A stretch of 34,543 nucleotides of DNA from the NCBI RefSeq assembly GCF_012911925.1, contig NZ_JAAXKY010000079.1, forward strand, positions 1 through 34,543, written 5' to 3'. Below the pieces are notes generated by a model. The model searched no databases and was not told where the DNA came from. It saw nothing but the letters and a program-made list of their open reading frames with translations. The number at the start of each line of letters is the position of its first letter. The stretch's first letter is position 1. A program made the position numbers and the translations under genes. Origin of the DNA: Pseudonocardia xinjiangensis (GTDB lineage Bacteria; Actinomycetota; Actinomycetes; Mycobacteriales; Pseudonocardiaceae). Shown here one piece after another: positions 8,174-15,267 of this stretch.

Positions 8174-8188
8174 TGATAACCGTTGTCG
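8174..8188. promoter_or_regulatory. Candidate Zur (Fur-family) operator upstream of znuA
   Basis: TGATAAC-C-GTTGTCG is a 7-1-7 imperfect palindrome with five of seven arm positions complementary. It resembles the TGATAATnATTATCA-type boxes bound by Fur-family repressors and sits 33 bp before the znuA start. Zinc repression of the operon is inferred. Confidence 0.5.
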
Positions 8189-8256
8189 GTTCACTGTAGC
8201 CCTGTGAGCATTCGCTCCCTGCACCACCGGCTCTCGACTTTCCCGGCGACCAACTG

Positions 8257-8269
8257 AACCGTTACGGTT
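8257..8269. promoter_or_regulatory. Dyad at the start of the LacI-family gene
   Basis: AACCG-TTA-CGGTT is a 5-3-5 inverted repeat ending six bases before the ATG at 8275. LacI-type repressors often bind such dyads to control their own gene. A related sequence, AACCGTT followed by CGGTT, lies at 8178-8191 across the Zur-like box. Confidence 0.35.
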
Positions 8270-8274
8270 TGCCG

Positions 8275-9378
8275 ATGTCCGGGCTTCCGAATGTCCGACG
8301 CCCCGCGACTCTGGCCTCGTTGGCTGCCGAGCTGGGTGTGTCGCGGACGACGGTCTCGAACGCGTACAACCGGCCTGACCAGCTGTCCGCGCCTCTGCGT
8401 GCGCGAGTGCTGGAGGCGGCGAGGCGGCTCGGCTATCCCGGCCCCGACCCGGTGGCCCGCTCGTTGCGCACCCGCAAGGCCGGCGCCGTCGGCCTGCTGC
8501 TCACCGAGGCCCTCTCCTACGCCTTCCGTGACCCTGCTGCCACCGGGTTCCTCGAAGGTCTGGCGCTGGCGTGTGAGCAGGCGGGCCAGGGTCTGCTGCT
8601 CATCCCGGTGAGCCCTGAGCACGCCGACGTCACCGCGGTGCACCAGGCGGGCGTCGACGGGTTCGTCGTCTACTCCGTGCGTGAGGACGATCCCCACTTC
8701 ATGGCGGTGCTCGAGCGTCCGGTGCCCACCGTGGTCTGCGACCAGCCGACGGGCGTCGAGGGCGTGGACCGGGTCGGGGTCGACGACCGGGCCGGGATGC
8801 TCGCGCTGGCCCGGCACCTCACGGGGATGGGGCACCGGCGCGTCGGGGTGCTCTGCATGCGCCTCGCCTCGGGCCGCAACGACGGTCCCGCCTCGGCGGA
8901 GCGGCAGGCGAGCGTCACCTATCCGGTGCAGCGCGAGCGGCTCGCCGGCATCCGTGACGGCCTGGCCGAGGTCGGCGTCGACTGGGCCGACGTGCCCGTC
9001 CACGAGCGGTTCGAGCACAGCGTCGACTCAGGCCAGGCGGCCGCGGCCGCGCTCCTCGCGGCCCACCCCGAGCTCACCGCCGTGGTCTGCACGTCCGACG
9101 TCCTCGCGCTCGGGGCGCTGCGCCACGCCGCGGACCGGGGGTTGTCGGTGCCCGACCAGCTCACCATCACCGGGTTCGACGGTGTGCCCGAGGCCGAACG
9201 GGCTGGGTTGACCACGGTGAGACAGCCGCTGCTGGAGAAGGGGCGCGTTGCGGGTGAGCTCCTGCTGGAGCGGGGCGAGCGCAACCGGCCGCGGCGCGTC
9301 ACGTTGCCCACCGAGCTGACGGTCGGTGAGACGAGCGCGAAGCCCCGCGTCGACCAGCGCTTCTTCTCCGGCTGGTGA
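8275..9378 (+). CDS. LacI-family transcriptional regulator
   Basis: A 367-aa regulator. The N-terminal LacI helix-turn-helix reads ATLASLAAELGVSRTTVSNA (about residues 11-30), followed by a hinge-type region (VLEAARRLGYPGPDPVARSL) and a periplasmic-binding-protein-like ligand domain. C-terminal elements include VVCTSDVLALGALRHA and ITGFDGVPEAERAGLTTVRQP, typical of the family. ATG 8275 is chosen; TTG 8269 is an alternative. It is divergent from znuA and convergent with a TetR gene whose stop is directly adjacent. The ligand is probably a sugar or nucleoside by family, but no catabolic genes sit beside it. Confidence 0.92.
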   Translation: MSGLPNVRRPATLASLAAELGVSRTTVSNAYNRPDQLSAPLRARVLEAARRLGYPGPDPVARSLRTRKAGAVGLLLTEALSYAFRDPAATGFLEGLALACEQAGQGLLLIPVSPEHADVTAVHQAGVDGFVVYSVREDDPHFMAVLERPVPTVVCDQPTGVEGVDRVGVDDRAGMLALARHLTGMGHRRVGVLCMRLASGRNDGPASAERQASVTYPVQRERLAGIRDGLAEVGVDWADVPVHERFEHSVDSGQAAAAALLAAHPELTAVVCTSDVLALGALRHAADRGLSVPDQLTITGFDGVPEAERAGLTTVRQPLLEKGRVAGELLLERGERNRPRRVTLPTELTVGETSAKPRVDQRFFSGW

Positions 9379-9960
9379 TCAGCTCCGCGGGCTGAGCCGA
9401 GTGGTGACGGAACGCGCCAGCGTCGCGACGTCCGTGCCGGGTTCGGGGCTCACCATGCCCTCGAGGAGCAGTGCCGAGAGTCCGTGAACGAGCGACCATG
9501 CGGCCAGCACGGTCGTCGCGGTGTGCGATGTGGCGCCCCCGTCGTGCCTCCCCGCCCCGGCATCGAGTCGTGCGCCGGCCCGCTGCTGCGCCGCCACAAG
9601 TTCCGCGTCGTCGCCGCGAACGAGGCCCGGCGCGCGCATCACCGCGAAGTGCGCGGGATGCGTGGTGGCGAACAGCACGTAGGCGACGCCGAGTTCGGCG
9701 AAGCTCCGGTTCTGCTCGGCGCTCTCGGTCAGCGCATCGGCGAGCAGCGTCCAGCCCTCCGTGGCCAGCGCGGTGAGCAGCCCGGCCTTGTCTCCGAAGT
9801 GGTGGGTGGGGGCGGCGTGGGAGACCCCTGCCCGGCGGGCGACGTCGCGAAGGCTCAGCGCGGCCGGGCCGTGCTCGGCGACCGCCAGAAGCGCGGTGTC
9901 GAGCAGCGCTCGCCGTAGATCCCCGTGGTGATAGGGCACGCCGACGAGCATAAACCCCAT
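9379..9960 (-). CDS. TetR-family transcriptional regulator
   Basis: A 193-aa regulator. The TetR helix-turn-helix lies in GDLRRALLDTALLAVAEHGP and LSLRDVARRAGVSHAAPTHHFGDKAGLLTALA. The rest is the usual C-terminal ligand-binding/dimerisation domain of the WHG type (LGVAYVLFATTHPAHFAVM). ATG 9960 or ATG 9951 could be the start; both lack an ideally spaced ribosome binding site. It is divergent from the small gene at 10045, the likely target along with its own promoter. Ligand unknown. Confidence 0.9.
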   Translation of the reverse strand: MGFMLVGVPYHHGDLRRALLDTALLAVAEHGPAALSLRDVARRAGVSHAAPTHHFGDKAGLLTALATEGWTLLADALTESAEQNRSFAELGVAYVLFATTHPAHFAVMRAPGLVRGDDAELVAAQQRAGARLDAGAGRHDGGATSHTATTVLAAWSLVHGLSALLLEGMVSPEPGTDVATLARSVTTRLSPRS

Positions 9961-9967
9961 CTTTCCA

Positions 9968-10008
9968 TTGACAAGATCCGCCCCTCGATGACATCTTGCC
10001 ACTGTCAA
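9968..10008. promoter_or_regulatory. Divergent promoter/operator region with TTGACA on both strands
   Basis: TTGACA occurs at 9968-9973 on the plus strand and again on the minus strand at 10003-10008. Between them ACAAGAT and ATCTTGC form a near inverted repeat. The arrangement suits a TetR-family site serving both divergent genes. No strong -10 boxes were found. Confidence 0.35.
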
Positions 10009-10044
10009 GACTGACGAGCCTGCTGATGAGCCCGAGGAGTAGAC

Positions 10045-10434
10045 GTGCCCACAGTGCCCTGGTCCACCGTCCGCGAGCCCGCGCCGAACGCCGAGGTCGT
10101 CGTCATGGCGTCCCGGTTCCGCGTCCGGGGCTTCCGCCACGTCCTGCCGTTCCTCATCGACTCCGTGCGGGTGCACACGCAGGTCCTGCGGAGCGAGGGT
10201 GCGCTGGGCGTCTCGCTGGTGGCCCACCCGTTGCGCCGCGAGTTCCGAACGCTCAGCGCCTGGGAGAACCGTGCGGCCCTCGACGCGATGGTGCGCTCCG
10301 AACCGCACCGGTCCGTGATGAGGCGCTACCGCGGCGCGATGGCCGACGTGGGGTTCACGTTCTGGACGGTGCCGGCAGCCGCGCTCCCCCCGACCTGGGA
10401 GGAGGCCGACGAGCGCCTCAGCGCAACGATGTGA
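10045..10434 (+). CDS. Small dimeric alpha/beta-barrel (monooxygenase-like) protein
   Basis: A 129-aa protein beginning at GTG 10045 behind GAGGAG. Family-like segments are VVVMASRFRVRGFRHVLPFL, LGVSLVAHPLRREFRTLSAW and AALDAMVRSEPHRSVMRRYR, ending with FTFWTVPA. The alternating strand and helix pattern and the phrase 'TLSAWENRAALDAMVRSEPH' are typical of antibiotic-biosynthesis-monooxygenase/DUF3291-like proteins, which may be cofactor-free oxygenases or simply ligand-binding dimers. The substrate is unknown. Being divergent from a TetR regulator suggests induction by a small molecule. Confidence 0.8.
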   Translation: MPTVPWSTVREPAPNAEVVVMASRFRVRGFRHVLPFLIDSVRVHTQVLRSEGALGVSLVAHPLRREFRTLSAWENRAALDAMVRSEPHRSVMRRYRGAMADVGFTFWTVPAAALPPTWEEADERLSATM

Positions 10435-10437
10435 CCG

Positions 10438-11193
10438 CTATCCCCGCCGCGATGCGCGGACGGCCAGCAGTTCCTGGAGCAGCGCGCCGATCTCGGCCGG
10501 CCCCGGTACGCGGTGCTCGGCCGCGGTCTCGCCGGGACCCACCTTCACACCCACGTCTCCCGGCCGCAGCCGGGCGAAGGCGGTCTCGTCGGTGACGTCG
10601 TCGCCTGCGAACAGGACCGCGTCCGGCTCGATCCGCTCGCGCAGCAGGTCCAGCGCGAGGCCCTTGTTCACCTGCAGAACCGCCAGGTCGAGCACCGCCT
10701 TGCCGGGAGTGGTCTCGATGCCGGGCCAGGAGGCCGGCCCGGTGCGCACGGCCTCGAACACGCGCTCGCCGACGTCGGCCGGTGCGTTCCGCACGTGGAC
10801 GGCCAGGCCGGCGGGCTTCTCCTCCAGCGTGACGCCGGGCTCGCCGTCCACGAGCGCGCGCAGCTCCGCGCCGAGCCGTTCGAGCCGCTCGCGCTGGGCG
10901 TCGTCGAGTACCGCGCCGCCGTCGTCGAACTCGGCGCCGTGGCTGCCGATGAGCCGGATCGGGGTGCCGAAGCCCGACACGGCGGCCAGGTCGGCCAGCC
11001 CGCGCCCGGAGACGAGCGCGACCGTGGTGTCCGGCAGCGTGGCCAGCGAGCCGATCGCCGCGGCCGACACCGGCAGCGGCCGGGCGTCCGACGGGACGGG
11101 GACGATCGGAGCGAGCACGCCGTCGAAGTCGAGGGCCACGAGCAGGCGGGGGACGACGGCGACGGTCCGCACGGCGTCGTCGAGAGCGCTCAT
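10438..11193 (-). CDS. otsB: Trehalose-6-phosphate phosphatase
   Basis: A 251-aa HAD-superfamily phosphatase. Motif I is LLVALDFDGVLAPI with the nucleophile Asp and acid/base Asp. Motif II is the Ser of VALVSGRGLADL. GSHGAEF is the trehalose-phosphatase signature, KGLALDLL holds the motif III Lys and FAGDDVTDETAF is motif IV. It removes phosphate from trehalose 6-phosphate made by OtsA. The ATG overlaps the otsA stop (ATGA), so the two are translationally coupled. Its stop is 3 bp from the convergent small monooxygenase-like gene. Confidence 0.95.
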   Translation of the reverse strand: MSALDDAVRTVAVVPRLLVALDFDGVLAPIVPVPSDARPLPVSAAAIGSLATLPDTTVALVSGRGLADLAAVSGFGTPIRLIGSHGAEFDDGGAVLDDAQRERLERLGAELRALVDGEPGVTLEEKPAGLAVHVRNAPADVGERVFEAVRTGPASWPGIETTPGKAVLDLAVLQVNKGLALDLLRERIEPDAVLFAGDDVTDETAFARLRPGDVGVKVGPGETAAEHRVPGPAEIGALLQELLAVRASRRG

Positions 11194-12623
11194 GACGCCG
11201 AACCGTCGGCGGGCGGCAGCCCGAGCGCGTCGAGGAACGAGCGCGCCCACCGGTCGACGTCGTGGGTGAGCACCTGGCGGCGTAGCGCCCGCATCCGCTT
11301 GGCTGCGTCCTCGCGGGGCATGGTGAGGGCGACGTGCAGAGCGTTCTTGACGCCGTCGGTGTCGTGCGGGTTCACCAGGATGGCGTCCTTCAGCTCGTAC
11401 GCCGCACCGGCGAACTCCGAGAGGACCAGCGCACCCCCGTTGTCGTGCCGGCACGCCACGTACTCCTTCGCGACGAGGTTCATCCCGTCGCGCAGCGGCG
11501 TCACCAGCATCACGTCGGCGGCGACGAAGAACGCGGCGAGCTCCTCCCGGGGCAGCGACTGGTGCAGGTAGTGCACCGCGGGATGGCCGACCCGGGCGTA
11601 CTCACCGTTGATCCGCCCGACGGACTGCTCGATGTCGTTGCGCATCTTCTGGTAGTGCTCGACGCGTTCCCGGCTGGGCGTGGCGAGCTGGATCATCACC
11701 ACGTCCTCGGGATCCACGCGGCCCTCGGAGAGCAGTTCCTCGAACGCCCGCAGCCGGACGTCGATGCCCTTGGTGTAGTCGAGCCGGTCGACGCCGAGCA
11801 CGACCTTGGCCGGGTCGCCGAGGTCGGCCCGGATCTGCTTGGCCCGTTCGAGCACCTCGGGGGTGCGGGAGAGCTTGTCGAGCGCCGCCGAGTCGATCGA
11901 GATGGGGAACGCCCCGAGCTTGACCGTGCGCCCGTCGTAGGTGACCTCGGTGCGGCCCTGACCGGGCGTGGCGTCGGTGAGGCGGGTGGCCAGCCACCGG
12001 AAGTTGCGGGTGCCGCCGGGGGTGTGGAAGCCGACGAGGTCGGCCCCGAGCAGCCCTTCGATGATCCTCCGGCGCCAGGGGAGCTGCATGAACAGCTCGG
12101 TGGGAGGGAAGGGGATGTGCAGGAAGAACCCGATGCGCAGGTCGGGCCGCAGTCTCCGCAGCGCAGCGGGGAGCAGCTGCAGCTGGTAGTCCTGGATCCA
12201 GACGGTGGCGTTGCGGGCGGCCACCCCGGCCACCACCTCGGCGAACCGCTCGTTGACCCGCACGTAGGCCTGCCACCAGTGGCGATGGAACATGGGCGGG
12301 GCTACGACATCGTGGTAGAGCGGCCATAGCGTGCCGTTGGAGAAGCCCTCGTAGTACTCCTCGACCTCCTGCGCGGACAGGCGCACGGGGTGCAGCTGCA
12401 GGCCGTCCTCGACGAGCGGTTCGACGTCGGCGTCGGCCAGGCCCGGCCAGCCGACCCAGGCGCCCTCCCGGCTGCGCAGCATCGGCTCCAGCGCGGTGAC
12501 CAGACCGCCGGGGCTGCGCTTCCAGCGCTGCGACCCGTCGGGGAGTTTCTCCAGATCGACCGGCAGCCGGTTGGCGACGACGACGAACTCGGCGTCGGAA
12601 AGCGTGGTACTGCCGGTCGGCAT
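11190..12623 (-). CDS. otsA: Alpha,alpha-trehalose-phosphate synthase
   Basis: A 477-aa GT20 glycosyltransferase of full length. It opens FVVVANRLPVDLEK and contains SPGGLVTALEP (donor loop), WIQDYQLQLLP, FFLHIPFPP, LGVDRLDYTKGI (phosphate binding Arg/Lys) and MNLVAKEYVACR with FAGAAYEL near the C-terminus. It joins glucose from a nucleotide sugar to glucose 6-phosphate to give trehalose 6-phosphate, the first step of the OtsAB pathway for osmo- and stress-protectant trehalose. ATG 12623 has GAGGA just upstream. The donor, UDP- or ADP-glucose, cannot be told here. Confidence 0.96.
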   Translation of the reverse strand: MPTGSTTLSDAEFVVVANRLPVDLEKLPDGSQRWKRSPGGLVTALEPMLRSREGAWVGWPGLADADVEPLVEDGLQLHPVRLSAQEVEEYYEGFSNGTLWPLYHDVVAPPMFHRHWWQAYVRVNERFAEVVAGVAARNATVWIQDYQLQLLPAALRRLRPDLRIGFFLHIPFPPTELFMQLPWRRRIIEGLLGADLVGFHTPGGTRNFRWLATRLTDATPGQGRTEVTYDGRTVKLGAFPISIDSAALDKLSRTPEVLERAKQIRADLGDPAKVVLGVDRLDYTKGIDVRLRAFEELLSEGRVDPEDVVMIQLATPSRERVEHYQKMRNDIEQSVGRINGEYARVGHPAVHYLHQSLPREELAAFFVAADVMLVTPLRDGMNLVAKEYVACRHDNGGALVLSEFAGAAYELKDAILVNPHDTDGVKNALHVALTMPREDAAKRMRALRRQVLTHDVDRWARSFLDALGLPPADGSAS

Positions 12624-12697
12624 GATCCTCCTCGCGCATATCGCCTGTTTGGCGACGGTGTGGCAGGGGCTGGCCGCTGCCAACCGTTGGCGGCAGC

Positions 12698-14116
12698 CTA
12701 CTGCCGTGGCTGCTCGTTCGCGGTACTCGCGACGACGGAGCGGTTGGGACGCGCGGGCCGCGCGATGAAGTCGCCGAGGGTGACACCGGCGGCGAGCGCG
12801 AGCCCGATGGCCAGTGCGAGGGTCACCGTCACGAGTCCTTCGGCGAGCCCCTCGACGGCCAGCTGGTAGAAGCCGCGGTAGGCGGTCAGGCCGGGCAGCA
12901 GCGGGGTGATCCCGGCGAGGGTGACGACGAGCGGCGCGACCCGCCCGCCCCGGCGCAGCAGACCTGTGGCGATCCCCACGACGATCGCGGCGATGCCGGT
13001 GGCGGCGACCGGTCCGATCGCCGTGAGCTGGGTGAGTGCGCCGTAGGTGCCCCAGCCCGCGGCACCGGCGATCCCGGCGGCCAGCAGCGGGCGCGGGCGG
13101 GCGTAGCCGGCGAGCGAGAACGCGGCGGCACCGGCGGCCGCGGCGAGGACGGCGACGCTGAACCGGCCCGACCCGGCGGAGAGTGGGCCGGCCACCTCGA
13201 GCGTGATCCCGAACGCGAGCCCGATCTTCAGGCCGAGCACGACACCGGTGAGCAGTCCGGCCGACAGCAAGAGGATCTCCGCGGCCCGACCGGCCGAGGT
13301 GACGAAGTAGCTGGAGATGGCGTCCTGCACGCTGCCGACGACCGAGAGCCCGGACAGCAGCACCGTGATGCTCGCCGCGACCACCAGGGAGGGCTGCGTG
13401 CCCGGCGGGAACACACCCGCGGCGAACAGCGCGAGCGTCGAGCCGGTGGCGACGACACCGCCGACGACCTGCTGGAAGAACGGAGGAAGTCCCCACCTGT
13501 TGAGCAGGCGCCCGATCCGGTCGATGAGCGCCGTGACCACGAACGCGGCCAGCGCCGTGATCGGGGCGGCACCGAGCAGGAGCGCGATCGACGCGGCCAA
13601 CGACGCCCAGCCCACCGTGGCCACCCACCGCGGGTACGGGTGGGGAGCGCTCACCGCGTCGGTCAACACGACCGCGGCCTGCTGCGCGTCGAGCTCGGCG
13701 CGCTCCACCCGCTCGACGATCGCGGCGACCTCCGCCAGCCGCGTGAGGTCGAGCGACCGGTAGCGGACCAGCCGCATCGACGTCACCGGCGCCGCCGCCA
13801 TCCCGCGGTGGCAGCAGATGGTGATCGAGGTGAACGTGATGTCGACGTCCACTGTGGAGAGCCCACAGGCCGCGGCCATCCGCAGCATCGTCTCCGTCGT
13901 CTCATCGGCGCTCTCCCCGGCCGACAGCAGCACCTCCCCGACCCGCATGCACAGATCGAGCACCTGCTGCACGTGCGCGTCGTCGGGTACCTGCGGGCCG
14001 AGCGGGCGCAGCAACTGCACACTGGGCGGCCCGGCCTGCAGCAGTTCGTGCGCCTCACGCCTCAGTACATTCCGAACGCTCCGAACCCGTCGGGTGATCC
14101 GGCGAGCTGCGGTCAC
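12698..14116 (-). CDS. Threonine/serine exporter family membrane protein (ThrE/DUF1212 type)
   Basis: A 472-aa protein with the two-part ThrE layout. The N-terminal cytoplasmic part (about residues 1-165) contains LDLCMRVGEVLLSAGESADETTETM and DVDITFTSITICCHRG, the conserved ThrE/YjjP region. About ten hydrophobic helices follow, covering both the ThrE and the ThrE_2/DUF3815 modules in one chain. The last residues (ARPARPNRSVVAS) are cytoplasmic. Corynebacterium ThrE exports threonine and serine; that substrate is inferred here. It lies 74 bp upstream of otsA on the same strand and could share a transcript. Confidence 0.92.
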   Translation of the reverse strand: MTAARRITRRVRSVRNVLRREAHELLQAGPPSVQLLRPLGPQVPDDAHVQQVLDLCMRVGEVLLSAGESADETTETMLRMAAACGLSTVDVDITFTSITICCHRGMAAAPVTSMRLVRYRSLDLTRLAEVAAIVERVERAELDAQQAAVVLTDAVSAPHPYPRWVATVGWASLAASIALLLGAAPITALAAFVVTALIDRIGRLLNRWGLPPFFQQVVGGVVATGSTLALFAAGVFPPGTQPSLVVAASITVLLSGLSVVGSVQDAISSYFVTSAGRAAEILLLSAGLLTGVVLGLKIGLAFGITLEVAGPLSAGSGRFSVAVLAAAAGAAAFSLAGYARPRPLLAAGIAGAAGWGTYGALTQLTAIGPVAATGIAAIVVGIATGLLRRGGRVAPLVVTLAGITPLLPGLTAYRGFYQLAVEGLAEGLVTVTLALAIGLALAAGVTLGDFIARPARPNRSVVASTANEQPRQ

Positions 14117-14165
14117 GAGGTATCACCGGTGCTGCCACCGGCCGCGATCCACTCCACCATGGACG

Positions 14166-14489
14166 TCAGGGTAGGTGCGGCGCCCGTCGCCACTGACGGC
14201 ACTCCGACGCTTGCGCGATGCCGGGTGCACGCGCTCCACAGTGTCCCGCCGCAGCGGGACCACGTTGCCGCTGATGCTCTTCACCCGCGAGATCCACCGT
14301 TCCCGTGCGCGGGTGGCCACCGTCGTCAGGGAGCACGGGTGGCGGACGTGGGCGGTTCCGCGCCAGGCGATAGGAGCGCTCGTTCCCTGCCCGGCAGCCC
14401 CCAATCAGGTGAGGAGCGTGCTGGACGCCTCCCGGTAGGGCTTCTGTGTCCGGGGTGATGCTGACGCCTCCAACGACTCGTGTCACCAT
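14166..14489 (-). CDS. Small hypothetical protein with a strong ribosome binding site
   Basis: This is the only plausible gene in the roughly 450-bp gap between the ThrE-type gene and the tRNA. ATG 14489 follows a perfect GGAGGT with six-base spacing. The 107-aa frame starts MVTRVVGGVSITPDTEALPG and becomes Arg/Pro-rich further on, without recognisable domains. The alternative minus frame from 14404 (with SRVKSISGNVVPLRRDTVER) looks equally protein-like, so a frameshift between the two is possible. No family recognised. Confidence 0.3.
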   Translation of the reverse strand: MVTRVVGGVSITPDTEALPGGVQHAPHLIGGCRAGNERSYRLARNRPRPPPVLPDDGGHPRTGTVDLAGEEHQRQRGPAAAGHCGARAPGIAQASECRQWRRAPHLP

Positions 14490-14562
14490 GAGACTACCTC
14501 CGGGAACGCGACCGTCCACCGATCAGGACCACGTTTCCGCAGGTCAGATGTACCAAACGCCC

Positions 14563-14637
14563 GCCGGTGTAGCTCAGTGGTAGAGCAACCGCCTTGTAAG
14601 CGGTAGGTCGTCGGTTCGATCCCGACCTCCGGCTCCA
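14563..14637 (+). tRNA. tRNA-Thr (anticodon UGU)
   Basis: A 75-base cloverleaf with encoded CCA. The acceptor stem is 14563-14569 with 14627-14633 and has a T:T mismatch at the sixth pair. The D stem is GCTC/GAGC, the anticodon stem is ACCGC/GCGGT around CTTGTAA (anticodon TGT at 14595-14597), and the T arm is GTCGG-TTCGATC-CCGAC. The 3' half is duplicated at 21320, marking this gene as the insertion site of the mobile element to its right. Confidence 0.96.
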
Positions 14638-14649
14638 CGCCTGACCATC
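14589..14649 (+). repeat. Left attachment site (attL), 61-bp direct repeat copy 1
   Basis: From the anticodon stem through the tRNA end and 12 bases beyond, these 61 bases recur at 21320-21380 with a single difference (C14638 versus T21369). Homology stops abruptly on both sides. A tRNA 3'-half repeat of this kind is the hallmark of tyrosine-recombinase integration. Confidence 0.92.
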
Positions 14650-14686
14650 GGTTTCTCCGCTCGTCGACAGCTCGATCTACGCGACA

Positions 14687-14707
14687 TGGGATCAAACATG
14701 GTGCGAA
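14687..14707 (+). promoter_or_regulatory. Candidate integrase arm-type site, left end
   Basis: TGGGATCAAACA is followed directly by TGGTGCGAA: two tandem half-repeats of the pattern TGGnnnnrAA spaced 12 bases. A near copy lies just inside the other att site at 21211. In a circular form both would flank the att core, as arm sites for the N-terminal domain of a tyrosine integrase do. Confidence 0.45.
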
Positions 14708-14712
14708 TGCGG

Positions 14713-14718
14713 TAAGTT
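14713..14718 (+). promoter_or_regulatory. Candidate -10 box of the integrase stub
   Basis: TAAGTT lies six bases before ATG 14725, a spacing that would give a leaderless transcript. No -35 box is clear. Confidence 0.3.
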
Positions 14719-14724
14719 CGTGCC

Positions 14725-14932
14725 ATGCCACGCGCCTCCGCCGCTGGTCAGCGGCGTGCGAAGGGCAGCATCGAGACGCCGCCGAGCGGTGCGCTGCGCG
14801 TCGTCGTCTACGCCGGCACCGATCCGGTGACCAAGCGCCGGCACTATCTCCGCGAGGTGGTGCAGCCCGGCCCGAAGCTCGACGAGCGGGCCGAGGCCGT
14901 CCGTGCGCGGGGAGCCGCGCCATGCAGGTCAG
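14725..14932 (+). pseudogene. Tyrosine-recombinase integrase, N-terminal stub 1
   Basis: The frame from ATG 14725 reads MPRASAAGQRRAKGSIETPP and then ALRVVVYAGTDPVTKRRHYL. This is the small arm-type DNA-binding domain that opens actinobacterial phage-type integrases (usual text: RVYAGTDPxTGRRRYL). Homology continues through KLDERAEAVRARGA and then stops near 14930. The core-binding and catalytic R-H-R-Y domains, some 300 residues, are missing and the frame ends at 15060. It stands 75 bp inside the attL repeat and is transcribed away from the tRNA. A second stub with the same motif follows the right att copy. Confidence 0.75.
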
Positions 14933-15160
14933 TACTGGTCGGTTGTCGTCACCGGTCCCGGTGGCATGTGGTGCTCGCCGAGGACGGTGAAGGCGGATAT
15001 CGAGGACCCGGACTCCTTCCGTCCGCACCTGGTCGGGATCGTCCGTGCGGAGAAGCCTGATGCCAGTGACCGACCCGAAAGTGCCTGGATCGGCGACTAC
15101 GAGCTGCACCTGAGTCGCCCGGGCAGCGTCGAGGTCACGGCGATCTTCCGGCTGGGCTGA
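14903..15160 (+). CDS. Hypothetical 85-aa protein or relic
   Basis: This frame overlaps the end of the integrase stub and reads YWSVVVTGPGGMWCSP, later SFRPHLVGIVRAEKPDASDR and YELHLSRPGSVEVTAIFRLG. The later part is protein-like in composition, but no family is recognised and no clear ribosome binding site is present. It may be the C-terminal remnant of a gene joined to the integrase stub by deletion. Confidence 0.25.
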   Translation: MRGEPRHAGQYWSVVVTGPGGMWCSPRTVKADIEDPDSFRPHLVGIVRAEKPDASDRPESAWIGDYELHLSRPGSVEVTAIFRLG

Positions 15161-15267
15161 CCGACCTCTTCGCCACTGGTCACCCCCGGCCCGTCCGCGC
15201 CGTCGGCCGAAGCGCCAGTCTGCGCTCAAGGCCGCGCGGGCCGAGGAACTGCCCTGGCGGACCGCCT

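Noticed and set aside
11190..13628. Extension of otsA upstream to an 812-codon protein
   Set aside because: The extra N-terminus is the antisense-type shadow of the ThrE gene in another frame; ATG 12623 with GAGGA gives the family length.
14483..15229. Minus-strand frame across the tRNA containing VEPEVGIEPTTYRLQGG
   Set aside because: This text is the antisense translation of the tRNA-Thr, a well-known spurious protein in databases. The same applies to the frames over 21320-21369.
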